This document shows positions 25,733 to 34,107 of a stretch of 64,000 bases of DNA, piece by piece (positions within the stretch are counted from its first letter, which is position 1; every line of letters begins with the position of its first letter). This DNA is from Aurantibacter sp034110465. Lineage in GTDB: Bacteria; Bacteroidota; Bacteroidia; Flavobacteriales; Flavobacteriaceae. The notes beneath the pieces were generated by a model that saw only the letters and a list, made by a program, of their open reading frames with translations, was not told the DNA's origin and did not search any database. Location: assembly GCA_034110465.1 (NCBI GenBank), contig JAWUZD010000003.1:248001-312000 (forward strand), given 5' to 3'. Position numbers and translations under genes: made by a program.

Positions 25733-26899
25733 TTAATTCAACGCATTATCTAAATCTTTTATAATATCATCTGAATGCTCTAAACCAACAGAAATTCGTA
25801 CTAAAGCATCTGTAATTCCAACTTCTAATAGATCTTCTAAAGCCAACTTACTATGTGTTGTACTTGCTGGATGTGTAGCAATAGTTCTAGTGTCTCCTAA
25901 ATTAGCAGACAGTGATATTATTTTAAGTTTATTCAAAAAATTTCGACCAGCTTCTAAACCGCCTTTTATTTGAAACGCCACAATATTCCCACCTAATTTC
26001 ATTTGCTTTTTAGCAATTTCATATTGTGGATGAGATTTTAAAAATGGATATTTCACGCTTTCTACAGCTAAGTGATTTTCTAAAAACTCAGCTATTTTTA
26101 AAGCATTTTCGCAATGTCTGTCTACACGAACGTGAAGTGTTTCTAAGCTTTTTGATAAAACCCAAGCATTAAATGGAGATAAAGCTGGACCTGTATTCCT
26201 TGAAAATAAATAAATCTTTCTTATTAAATCTGTTCTACCAACTGTTACGCCTCCTAAAACACGTCCTTGCCCGTCTATTAATTTAGTAGCAGAATGAATG
26301 ACTAAATCTACACCAAACTTGATTGGATTTTGCAAGTATGGTGTTGCAAAGCAATTATCTATAATTAATAATAAATTATGCTTTTTTGCTATTTGACCCA
26401 ACAACTCTAAATCAATAATATCTACCGCAGGATTTGTTGGACTTTCTGCATATAAAATTTTTGTGTTTGGTTGGATTAAGCCTTCTGTTTTTTCGACTTG
26501 ATCAACATTAAAATAACTTGTTTCTATATTCCATTTTGGAAAATATTTGGTAAACAAGGTATGTGTAGAACCAAAAACTGAACGTGCAGACACAATGTGG
26601 TCTCCAGCATTTAACAATGCACCAAATGTTGAAAACACTGCTGCCATACCTGTAGCAAATGCAAAACCACTTTCTGCACCTTCTAGCTTGCACATTTTAC
26701 TAATAAATTCTGATGTATTCGGGTTAGAAAATCGACTGTATAAATTCGTCTCTTTTTCTTCTGCAAAAGACGCGCGCATATCTTCAGCATCATCAAACAC
26801 AAAACTTGAGGTTAAGTATAATGGTGTAGAATGTTCTTGAAATTGAGAACGCTCTGTTTGTGTTCTAATAGCATTAGTTTCAAAGTTATTGAAAGTCAT
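25733..26899 (-). CDS. metZ: Cys/Met-metabolism PLP enzyme, probable O-succinylhomoserine sulfhydrylase
   Basis: This 388-residue transsulfuration-family enzyme carries YSRFSNPNTSEF, GMAAVFSTFGALLNAGDHI and the PLP lysine in HSATKLIDGQGRVLGG. The short form with this motif order resembles MetZ-type sulfhydrylases more than cystathionine lyases, but cystathionine gamma-synthase is possible. It lies in the methionine cluster between thrA and metH, so a role in making homocysteine or cystathionine from activated homoserine is likely. A second, larger enzyme of this superfamily (MetY) heads the same cluster. Confidence 0.85.
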   Translation of the reverse strand: MTFNNFETNAIRTQTERSQFQEHSTPLYLTSSFVFDDAEDMRASFAEEKETNLYSRFSNPNTSEFISKMCKLEGAESGFAFATGMAAVFSTFGALLNAGDHIVSARSVFGSTHTLFTKYFPKWNIETSYFNVDQVEKTEGLIQPNTKILYAESPTNPAVDIIDLELLGQIAKKHNLLLIIDNCFATPYLQNPIKFGVDLVIHSATKLIDGQGRVLGGVTVGRTDLIRKIYLFSRNTGPALSPFNAWVLSKSLETLHVRVDRHCENALKIAEFLENHLAVESVKYPFLKSHPQYEIAKKQMKLGGNIVAFQIKGGLEAGRNFLNKLKIISLSANLGDTRTIATHPASTTHSKLALEDLLEVGITDALVRISVGLEHSDDIIKDLDNALN

Positions 26900-26985
26900 T
26901 TTTTTGTTTTTTATTACTTAAGTTTTAAGTATTTCGAATAGATTTTGCTTCGGAGCAGAAAAAAAATTGATAACTTATTTTTTGA

Positions 26986-29421
26986 TTAATTAGTCTTATC
27001 TATTATTCTTAAAACATCTCCAAAAACGCCTCTTGCGGTTACCGCTGCGCCAGAACCTGCGCCTTGAACAGTTATAGGTTGATCTCCGTAAGATTCTGTA
27101 TAAATTTCAAAAATTGAATCGGCTCCTTTTAGCGCACCTAATGCCGATGTTTTTGGCACTGAGATAAGTTTGACTTCTAATTTCGCCCCTTTTTCTTGTG
27201 ATAAATCACCAAATAAATCTCCCGCATATCTTAATACGTGATCTTCTTCTAGCATTTCTTTTACTGTTTGATATTTGGCATCTAAATCTGTAACTGACTT
27301 TAAGAATTCTGATGTTTCAATCTCTCTTAATGGTTCTGGTATTAAATTATCTACAACAACATCACTTAATTCATTCTGTAAATCTAATTCTCTAGCTAAG
27401 ATTAATAATTTTCGTGCTACGTCTGTTCCGCTTAAATCTTCACGCGGATTTGGCTCTGTAAACCCCAGATCTAATGCTTCTTGTAATACTTGTGAAAATG
27501 GCACATCTTTATCCGAAAACGTATTAAATATATAACTTAACGATCCTGAGAATACACCACGAATTCTAACAATATTTTCACCCGAATGATGTAATAACTT
27601 AATCGTATCAATTAAAGGTAAACCTGCACCAACGTTTGTTTCGTATAAATAATTTTTCTGATTTTTAACTAAAGCTTCACGTAACTCATTATAAAATTCT
27701 TGCTTTATAGTATTGGCTATTTTATTAGATGATACTAAATCGAATCCGTGTTCTACCAAATTAATATAATTAGATACAAATGGTAAACTTGACGTGTTAT
27801 CTATAGCGATTAAATTCTCTAAATGATGCTTTTCAGCGTAAGCGTAAATATCTTTTAATTGATATGCGTTCCCTTCTTTATCTAAATTGGTTTTCCAATT
27901 AGATTGAATACCGTTTTTACTTAAAAGAATCTTATTAGAATTGGCAATCGCAAAAATATTAAGCTTAATACCTTTTCGTTTTTCAATCTTTTTAGCTGAC
28001 GCAACAATTTGATCTATTAATGTTCCTCCAACTGTTCCGTGACCAAAAATAGCCAAATTCACTTTTTTAGAAATCCCGAAGATCTCACCGTGAATTACAT
28101 TTAAAGCTTTATGTAGTTGTGCTTTTTTAATTACCAAACTTACGTTTTCACCTGTAATGGTATTATTAAATAATAAAGGTTCTATCTGGTTTTTTATTAA
28201 AGCATTGAATGGCTTATGAAACGATTTTAAACTTTGCCCAACAATAGAAATTACAGAGACATCATCAATAACGCTAATAGCGTTAACATCTTGCGAATAA
28301 AAATCGTTTTCAAATTCTTTTTCTAAAGCTAAAACAGCTTTTGTAGCATCTTCTTTGTCTATAATTAAACCAATTCCACGTTCCGAAGAACCTTGAGAAA
28401 CAATACTAACACTAATATTATGTAAACTTAAAGCGGTAAAAATTCTTGCATCAACACCAACTTTCCCCAATAATCCACGACCTTCAATATTTACTAATGC
28501 TGTGTTTTCAAAAACCGATAATGATTTTATACCTTTGCTACTTGATTTTTCAGTAATTAAAGTTCCTGAATCTTCCGGATTAAAAGTGTTTAAAATACGA
28601 AGTGGAATATTCTTCTCTAATAATGGAATAATTGTTTTTGCGTGTAAAATGGTAGTTCCAAAATTAGCCAACTCGTTTGCTTCAGTAAAAGACAACTCGT
28701 CTATTTTTTTTGCATCTGGTACTAAATCTGGATTAGCTGTATAAATTCCATTAACGTGTGTATAATTTTGAAGCTCTTTAGCATTTAAAAAATTAGCAAT
28801 TAAAGATGCTGTATAATTACTTCCATTTCGTCCTAAAGTAGTCGTTGTGTTTTTTGTATTTGAAGCTATAAAACCTGTAATTATATTAACCGTATCGATG
28901 CTTTGTTTTTTAAAATAATTAACAACGTTAGCTTGAGAGGTTTTTATATTAGGTTTTGCATTTCCAAAAACATCATCTGTTTTAATTAAGAATCTAGCAT
29001 CTACAGCATTTACTTTTATCCCTTTTTCTAGTAAAATAGCTGCTATTAATTTAACGGAAAGCAATTCGCCTTGCGCTAAAATTTCATCCTTAATTTTTGT
29101 ACTATAATCTCCTAATAATTTTACGCCTTCAAATATTTTTAAAAGCGTTTCGAATTCTGGCTTAAAATCTACTGAAGCATTTGGAGCTTCTTGATAATTT
29201 TTAAACGCTTCGAAATGAGAAATGTAAGATTCTCTTTTTAAAGCTTTTTCTAACATTACGTCTAACTCATTTGTTGTGTCTCCTCTTGCAGATAATACAA
29301 CAGCTATGTTTTCTTTTGCTTTAATTTTATTTTCAATAATTGAAATAACTCGTTCCAAACCTTCGCCATTCGCTAAAGATTTTCCTCCAAATTTTAAAAT
29401 GGTAATATTTGATTTTTCCAT
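26986..29421 (-). CDS. thrA: Bifunctional aspartate kinase / homoserine dehydrogenase
   Basis: The protein catalyses the first and third steps from aspartate to homoserine. Residues 1 to about 285 are the kinase (KFGGKSLANGEGLERV, 11-26; TTTLGRNGSNYTASLIA). ACT regulatory domains occupy about 300-450. The C-terminal homoserine dehydrogenase begins at VNLAIFGHGTVGGTLIDQI and includes YETNVGAGLP and GVFSGSLSYIFNTF. At 811 residues it has the length of E. coli ThrA. Its place under the SAM riboswitch suggests that here it mainly serves methionine synthesis. Confidence 0.96.
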   Translation of the reverse strand: MEKSNITILKFGGKSLANGEGLERVISIIENKIKAKENIAVVLSARGDTTNELDVMLEKALKRESYISHFEAFKNYQEAPNASVDFKPEFETLLKIFEGVKLLGDYSTKIKDEILAQGELLSVKLIAAILLEKGIKVNAVDARFLIKTDDVFGNAKPNIKTSQANVVNYFKKQSIDTVNIITGFIASNTKNTTTTLGRNGSNYTASLIANFLNAKELQNYTHVNGIYTANPDLVPDAKKIDELSFTEANELANFGTTILHAKTIIPLLEKNIPLRILNTFNPEDSGTLITEKSSSKGIKSLSVFENTALVNIEGRGLLGKVGVDARIFTALSLHNISVSIVSQGSSERGIGLIIDKEDATKAVLALEKEFENDFYSQDVNAISVIDDVSVISIVGQSLKSFHKPFNALIKNQIEPLLFNNTITGENVSLVIKKAQLHKALNVIHGEIFGISKKVNLAIFGHGTVGGTLIDQIVASAKKIEKRKGIKLNIFAIANSNKILLSKNGIQSNWKTNLDKEGNAYQLKDIYAYAEKHHLENLIAIDNTSSLPFVSNYINLVEHGFDLVSSNKIANTIKQEFYNELREALVKNQKNYLYETNVGAGLPLIDTIKLLHHSGENIVRIRGVFSGSLSYIFNTFSDKDVPFSQVLQEALDLGFTEPNPREDLSGTDVARKLLILARELDLQNELSDVVVDNLIPEPLREIETSEFLKSVTDLDAKYQTVKEMLEEDHVLRYAGDLFGDLSQEKGAKLEVKLISVPKTSALGALKGADSIFEIYTESYGDQPITVQGAGSGAAVTARGVFGDVLRIIDKTN

Positions 29422-29437
29422 ATTGTATAATTTGAAC

Positions 29438-30358
29438 CTAATTAAAAATAGGTTGTAAAATTGTTGTTAACTGATTGTATTCTATTAAAAAAGCATCGTG
29501 TCCGTGGATTGATTTTATCTCGTGATAACTTACTTTTTTATTTAATTTTTGAAGTGTTAAATAGCTCTCTTTAATATCTTTTGCTGTAAAAAACAGATCT
29601 GTATCTACAGCAACCAAAGTAACTTCTGCTTCTATTGTTGTTAAATCTGTAACAGAAATTGTACGTAATAACTGATTCATGACTTTATAAGCTGAAAGCT
29701 GAAAACGTTCTTGTAACTTTTTTCCGTGTTGTAGCAACCAACTTTCTATATTAAAGATGTTTAACTCTTTATTTATACTTCGATTAAAACGATCTTTAAA
29801 CGATTCTGGCGTTCTATAGCACAACATTGCGTGCAAACGTGCATTATGAATTGGTTTAGATGAATTTAATAACAATTGCTCCTGAATTAAACAATTAGCA
29901 ATAATCCAATCTGAAGACATATTATGTGTTGCTACAGGAATTAAATGCTTTGCTATTTTTGGGCGAAGTGTTGCCATTTGCCAAGCAATCCCGCCACCAA
30001 GAGAACCGCCAATTAAAGCAAATAACTGTTCAATTCTTAAGGCTTTTAATCCTAGTAAAAATAACTCCGCTATGTATTTTACATCTAAAGCTTTATAGTC
30101 TTCTATTAAATCGTTTCCAAAACCATTTCCTGGTATATTAAAAGCAAGAATTGTATATTTACTTGAGTCTATAGCTTTGTTTTCGCCTATTAAATCTTTC
30201 CACCAACCATTTTCTCCGCATACTGTAGAATTACCCGTTAATGCGTGATTTACCAAAACAATTGGTGCTGTAAATAACACCTTACCATAGAGATTATAAG
30301 ACAAAGCATAGACCTTATCTTGATGTTTTATTTTAACATACTTAAGACATGATTTCAT
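29438..30358 (-). CDS. metX: MetX-like homoserine O-acetyltransferase (alpha/beta hydrolase fold)
   Basis: The 306-residue alpha/beta hydrolase has the nucleophile elbow GGSLGGGIAWQMA (Ser near 134), an Asp in VAVDTDLFF (near 255) and the catalytic His in IHGHDAFLIE (near 285), in the order of MetX. NHALTGNST and GNGFGNDLIEDY resemble the MetX oxyanion and substrate loops. It is about 50 residues shorter than typical MetX, mainly in the lid. It lies 16 bases before thrA and after metY, as expected for acetylation of homoserine. Confidence 0.85.
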   Translation of the reverse strand: MKSCLKYVKIKHQDKVYALSYNLYGKVLFTAPIVLVNHALTGNSTVCGENGWWKDLIGENKAIDSSKYTILAFNIPGNGFGNDLIEDYKALDVKYIAELFLLGLKALRIEQLFALIGGSLGGGIAWQMATLRPKIAKHLIPVATHNMSSDWIIANCLIQEQLLLNSSKPIHNARLHAMLCYRTPESFKDRFNRSINKELNIFNIESWLLQHGKKLQERFQLSAYKVMNQLLRTISVTDLTTIEAEVTLVAVDTDLFFTAKDIKESYLTLQKLNKKVSYHEIKSIHGHDAFLIEYNQLTTILQPIFN

Positions 30359-30412
30359 TTTTTACGATGATTTGAGAATAAACTTTAGTTTTTTTTTAGG
30401 CATAACATTAAA

Positions 30413-30439
30413 CCCTACAATGTTTAAAACCTTGTAGGG
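30413..30439 (-). other. Intercistronic hairpin between metY and metX
   Basis: CCCTACAA and TTGTAGGG form a perfect eight-pair stem with an 11-base loop. Only a weak T-rich stretch follows on the minus strand. It could act as a partial terminator or an mRNA-processing or stability element inside the operon. Confidence 0.5.
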
Positions 30440-30452
30440 CAATTAACTATGA

Positions 30453-31745
30453 CTAAGATAAAACTGGTGTTTTAATCAATTTAAACACTTCTCTTAAATC
30501 AGCTTTTAAGTCTTCTATATTCTCTATTCCAACAGACAAACGGATCAAATCTTTTGAAACTCCAGCACGTTCTTGATCTTCATCGCTTAATTGTTGATGT
30601 GTAGTACTTGCTGGATGAATAATTAGAGATTTAGTGTCTCCAATATTAGCTAACAAAGAGAACAACTGTGTTTTATCAGCAATAGTTTTAGCCGCATCGT
30701 AGCCGCCATCAACACCAAAAGTTACCACACCACTTTGACCTTTAGGTAAATATTTTTTAGCTAACACCTTATATGGGCTTGTTTCTAGACCTGGATAATT
30801 TACCCAATTAACCTCTGGTTGTTCTTGCAACCATTTAGCTAACCCTAAAGCATTCTCGCTATGTTTTTTTATACGTAATTCTAAGGTTTCTAAACCTTGA
30901 ATAATTTGAAATGAGTTAAATGGACTAATTGCTGCGCCGTAATCGCGTAAGCCTTCAATTCTAATTTTAGCAATAAAAGCAGCTTCTTTTAAAACTTCGC
31001 TGTAAACTAATCCGTGATATCCTGCAGATGGTTCAGTAAACTCGGGAAATTTTCCATTTGTCCAATCAAAAGTTCCTGCATCAACAACAATACCACCTAA
31101 AGCCGTACCGTTTCCGTTTATGTATTTAGTTAACGAGTGAATTATAATATTTGCTCCGTATTTAATAGGGTTTAATAAATATGGCGTTGCAACTGTATTA
31201 TCAACTATTAATGGCACTTTAACTTCTTTAGCGCCTTTAGAAATTGCTTCAATATCTAAAACGTCTAATTTTGGATTTCCCAAAGACTCTAAAAAGAATA
31301 CACATGTATTCTGTTGCGCTGCTTCTTTAAAATTTTCGGGATTAGATGCATCTACAAATGTTGTTGTAATTCCGTGTCTTGGCAACGTTACATTAAGTAA
31401 ATTAAATGTGCCTCCATACAAACTACTTGATGCTACAATATGATCTCCTGCTTTTAATAACGTTAATAGTGTTGTAGCAATTGCCGATGTTCCAGAAGCT
31501 GTTGCAACCGCAGCAATTCCTCCTTCTAAAGCGGCTACTCTTTTCTCTAAAACATCTGTTGTTGGATTATTTAACCTTGTGTAGATATAACCAGGTTCTG
31601 TAAGATTAAAACGACCTGCTGCATTGTCTGAATCATCAAACACATAAGCTGTGGATTGATAAATTGGAACAGCTCTTGTTCCACCATTTAATACTACATC
31701 GTGTCCTGTGTGCAGCGCTTTTGTTGCGAAATTTTGTGTACTCAT
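30453..31745 (-). CDS. metY: O-acetylhomoserine aminocarboxypropyltransferase (sulfhydrylase) MetY
   Basis: This 430-residue PLP enzyme forms homocysteine directly from O-acetylhomoserine and sulfide. It has YTRLNNPTTDVLEKRVAALEGG (first 20 residues of the motif shown in two parts: YTRLNNPTTDVLEK and RVAALEGG), the lysine motif HSLTKYINGNGTALGG, and the longer C-terminal part typical of MetY. It is the first gene after the SAM-I riboswitch, about 120 bases downstream of the aptamer, and leads the methionine cluster. Confidence 0.95.
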   Translation of the reverse strand: MSTQNFATKALHTGHDVVLNGGTRAVPIYQSTAYVFDDSDNAAGRFNLTEPGYIYTRLNNPTTDVLEKRVAALEGGIAAVATASGTSAIATTLLTLLKAGDHIVASSSLYGGTFNLLNVTLPRHGITTTFVDASNPENFKEAAQQNTCVFFLESLGNPKLDVLDIEAISKGAKEVKVPLIVDNTVATPYLLNPIKYGANIIIHSLTKYINGNGTALGGIVVDAGTFDWTNGKFPEFTEPSAGYHGLVYSEVLKEAAFIAKIRIEGLRDYGAAISPFNSFQIIQGLETLELRIKKHSENALGLAKWLQEQPEVNWVNYPGLETSPYKVLAKKYLPKGQSGVVTFGVDGGYDAAKTIADKTQLFSLLANIGDTKSLIIHPASTTHQQLSDEDQERAGVSKDLIRLSVGIENIEDLKADLREVFKLIKTPVLS

Positions 31746-31802
31746 TTTTCTTGTTTTTTGAATTAATAAATTAAAACAAAAGCCAAATAAACCTCAACAT
31801 TA

Positions 31803-31824
31803 TGCTGAAGTGTACTTCTAGAAA
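31803..31824 (-). other. Possible expression-platform hairpin of the metY leader
   Basis: Downstream of the SAM-I aptamer the minus strand contains ACTTCAGCA, a tiny loop and TGTTGAGGT, pairing with G-T wobbles, followed by a moderately T-rich stretch. This is the best candidate I see for a conditional terminator, but the stem is imperfect and the T-run is interrupted. Confidence 0.35.
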
Positions 31825-31865
31825 GAAATTATAAGAATCGTTATTGTAGATGAACAATTACGTAA

Positions 31866-31988
31866 GGTTATCTATCCAAACTTTAATTAATGAATTAAAG
31901 TTTAAGTAGAAGTTAGCACCTACTTTACTAAGTGTAAAGGGTTGCTAAGGCTTCATTGGGTCTAATCCCTCAGCCTTTCTTGATAACA
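31866..31988 (-). ncRNA. SAM-I (S-box) riboswitch of the methionine operon
   Basis: All conserved S-box elements are present on the minus strand. The P1 arms are GTTATC (31987-31982) and GATAAC (31872-31867). TCAAGAAAGGCTGAGGGA follows the 5' arm, then GACCCAATGAAGCC, TTAGCAACC and GGTGCTAA. In the known class these form the kink-turn, the pseudoknot and the SAM pocket. It precedes metY and is expected to switch the methionine genes off when SAM is plentiful. The class is recognised with high confidence; the off mechanism is less clear. Confidence 0.95.
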
Positions 31989-32252
31989 TTTCAGTAAGTT
32001 TTTGAACTTTGTGAATGCAAATATTGCAATATAAAAAACTATATTCCTAATTGTTTTAGATTTATTTTCTTAAATATTTCAAAAATAACAATAATTAAGA
32101 TTTTTTTGTCTAAAAACATCATTTATTAAGATTTTAATTCTATATGAAATCTAGTTTATCCTTAAAAATTCATAATAACCCAAATTAGACGTTAATAAAT
32201 TCTTTTAACAGACATTTTAACATTCTAATTTTTTAATTCTTAGAATAGTATG

Positions 32253-32260
32253 TACATTTG
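32253..32260 (+). promoter_or_regulatory. Candidate -7 box of metK
   Basis: TACATTTG matches TAnnTTTG perfectly. It lies just upstream of the SAM-II-like leader and would start a transcript near 32266, including the whole aptamer. Confidence 0.55.
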
Positions 32261-32267
32261 CAGTCTA

Positions 32268-32357
32268 TTAAAGAGTAATGATTTGTCTGATTGCAGCCTC
32301 TATAAAAAATTGCTAAAGCAGTAAAACACTCTACTCCTTTTTAGCAATTGCAATCTT
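32268..32357 (+). ncRNA. SAM-II type riboswitch upstream of metK
   Basis: The conserved SAM-II strings appear in order: ATGATTTG (32278-32285), TTGCAGCC (32291-32298), an A-rich linker, and GCTAAAG (32312-32318). AGAG (32272-32275) and CTCT can form P1, and the 3' strand completes the H-type pseudoknot. A downstream segment, TTTTTAGCAATTGCAATC (about 32338-32355), is complementary to both GATTGCA and ATTGCTAAA of the core. It could therefore unfold the aptamer when SAM is absent. The class call rests on remembered consensus, not a covariance search. Confidence 0.8.
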
Positions 32358-32391
32358 AAAATTTATTAATATAAAATTTAAGTTTACAATT

Positions 32392-33648
32392 ATGTCTTAT
32401 TTATTTACATCCGAAAGTGTTTCTGAAGGTCATCCAGATAAAATAGCTGACCAAATTAGTGACGCATTAATCGATAATTTTTTAGCATTCGATAAACAAT
32501 CTAAAGTGGCTTGTGAAACTTTAGTAACCACTGGCCAAGTAATTTTGGCAGGAGAAGTAAAGTCTGATACGTATTTAGATGTTCAGCAAATTGCACGAGA
32601 TGTCATCAATAAAATTGGTTACACAAAAAGTGAATATATGTTTGACGGAAGTTCTTGCGGTGTTTTATCTGCCATACATGAACAATCTCCAGACATAAAC
32701 CAAGGTGTTGACAAAACAAATCCAGAAGATCAAGGTGCAGGAGATCAAGGAATGATGTTTGGTTATGCAACAGACGAAACTGAGAACTATATGCCTTTAG
32801 CCTTAGAGTTATCTCATAGACTTTTAAAGGAGTTAGCAGAATTACGTCGCGAAAACAAGGACATTACGTATTTAAGACCAGATGCAAAATCTCAGGTTAC
32901 TATTGAGTATTCAGACGATAATGTCCCACAACGTATTGATGCCATTGTTTTATCTACACAACATGATGATTTTGATGCAAATGATGATGTTATGCTTACC
33001 AAAATTAAAGCTGACATTGTAAATATTTTAATTCCTAGAGTTGTAGCTAAATTACCAGCACATATTCAGAACTTATTCACAGATAAAATCACCTACCATA
33101 TTAACCCAACTGGCGTATTTGTAATTGGTGGACCTCACGGAGATACAGGATTAACAGGACGTAAAATTATTGTTGACACTTATGGTGGAAAAGGTGCGCA
33201 TGGTGGTGGTGCTTTTTCTGGAAAAGACCCAAGTAAAGTAGATAGATCTGGAGCCTATGCAACTAGACATATTGCTAAAAACTTAGTTGCTGCAGGTTTA
33301 TGTAAAGAAGTATTAGTACAAGTTAGTTATGCTATTGGTGTAGCAAAACCAACAAGTATTAATGTTGAAACTTATGGAACTGCAACTATTAATAAAACCG
33401 ATGGAGAAATTAGTAAAATAGTAGAATCTATTTTTGATATGCGTCCTTATTTTATAGAGCAACGTTTAAAATTAAGATCGCCTATTTATTCTGAAACTGC
33501 TGCCTACGGACATATGGGAAGAACTCCAGAAATAAAAATAGTAACCTTTAAGAATCCAATGGGCGAAGAAGTTACAGAAAAAATCGAAACATTTACTTGG
33601 GAAAAATTAGACTTTGTAGATACTGTAAAAGAAGCCTTTAAACTGTAA
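32392..33648 (+). CDS. metK: S-adenosylmethionine synthetase MetK
   Basis: MetK makes SAM from methionine and ATP. The 418-residue protein has SEGHPDKIADQISD (8-21), the GAGDQGMMFGYA motif (about 117-128), GGPHGDTGLTGRKIIVDTYG (about 247-266) and HGGGAFSGKDPSKVDRSGAY. Length is slightly above the E. coli enzyme. It is transcribed divergently from the methionine cluster behind its own SAM-II-like leader and ends at a strong terminator. Confidence 0.98.
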   Translation: MSYLFTSESVSEGHPDKIADQISDALIDNFLAFDKQSKVACETLVTTGQVILAGEVKSDTYLDVQQIARDVINKIGYTKSEYMFDGSSCGVLSAIHEQSPDINQGVDKTNPEDQGAGDQGMMFGYATDETENYMPLALELSHRLLKELAELRRENKDITYLRPDAKSQVTIEYSDDNVPQRIDAIVLSTQHDDFDANDDVMLTKIKADIVNILIPRVVAKLPAHIQNLFTDKITYHINPTGVFVIGGPHGDTGLTGRKIIVDTYGGKGAHGGGAFSGKDPSKVDRSGAYATRHIAKNLVAAGLCKEVLVQVSYAIGVAKPTSINVETYGTATINKTDGEISKIVESIFDMRPYFIEQRLKLRSPIYSETAAYGHMGRTPEIKIVTFKNPMGEEVTEKIETFTWEKLDFVDTVKEAFKL

Positions 33649-33672
33649 CATCAAAGCTTTATTAAATATTTT

Positions 33673-33705
33673 AAAGGACTTCTAATAATTTAGAAGTCCT
33701 TTTTG
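33673..33705 (+). terminator. metK terminator (module copy 1)
   Basis: AAAGGACTTCTAA and TTTAGAAGTCCTTT form a stem of about 13 pairs with a T-rich tail. A nearly identical hairpin occurs at 33957-33991. Confidence 0.88.
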
Positions 33706-33721
33706 TTTTAGGCACTATTCC

Positions 33722-33751
33722 TTGACTTTCTCATATTTTTGATTAACTTCG
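33722..33751 (+). promoter_or_regulatory. Promoter-like element, site A (TTGAC...TAACTTCG)
   Basis: TTGACTTTCTCAT begins a -33-like element, and after 19 bases from TTG comes TAACTTCG, a variant of TAnnTTTG. It lies 69 bases before a 34-codon ORF. The same extended motif occurs at 34009 and 36749. Confidence 0.6.
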
Positions 33752-33819
33752 TTCTGTTACTTATGCATTCTAATTAAGTAACAGATTAAACTATAATTTA
33801 AATTCAAAAAACAACTGTT

Positions 33820-33924
33820 ATGGGAAAAGGTCAAGACGCAAAGAAGAGCGTGAAAAAGGAAGCAACTAAAACGCCTAAAGAGAAAAAAGAAGAAAAGAGG
33901 TTAAAGAAAGCAGCTAAGAAATAA
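33820..33924 (+). CDS. 34-residue lysine-rich small protein
   Basis: The ORF reads MGKGQDAKKSVKKEATKTPK and continues with EKKEEKRLKKAAKK. It contains about 16 Lys and no hydrophobic segment, so a nucleic-acid-binding or disordered protein is plausible. It has its own promoter-like element and its own terminator, which supports real expression. I recognise no characterised family. Confidence 0.6.
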   Translation: MGKGQDAKKSVKKEATKTPKEKKEEKRLKKAAKK

Positions 33925-33956
33925 TTAGCTTCTTAAAAATAACACTTTATACATTT

Positions 33957-33991
33957 AAAAAGGACTTCTAAAATAATTTAGAAGTCCTTTT
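33957..33991 (+). terminator. Terminator after the lysine-rich mini-gene (module copy 2)
   Basis: AAAAGGACTTCTAAA and TTTAGAAGTCCTTTT form a strong stem, nearly identical to the metK terminator about 285 bases upstream. Confidence 0.88.
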
Positions 33992-34008
33992 GTATTTGAT
34001 ACAATTAA

Positions 34009-34039
34009 TTGAATTTCTCATTTATTTCATATAACTTCG
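34009..34039 (+). promoter_or_regulatory. Promoter-like element, site B
   Basis: TTGAATTTCTCAT is followed, 20 bases after TTG, by TAACTTCG. It lies 69 bases upstream of the GH3 hydrolase ATG and shares an extended pattern with sites A and C. Confidence 0.6.
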
Positions 34040-34107
34040 TGATAAACGATTTATTTAAAAGCCAAGCACCTTTATCGCTTAATAATAGCAAATACAGACC
34101 TTTATAA

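Noticed and set aside
26930..26965. TTTTGCTTCGGAGCAGAAAA near the thrA-metZ gap as a third copy of the 27-base palindrome
   Set aside because: The arms fit only partly and the ATGACA tail is missing. It may be a decayed relative but is not supported as a copy.
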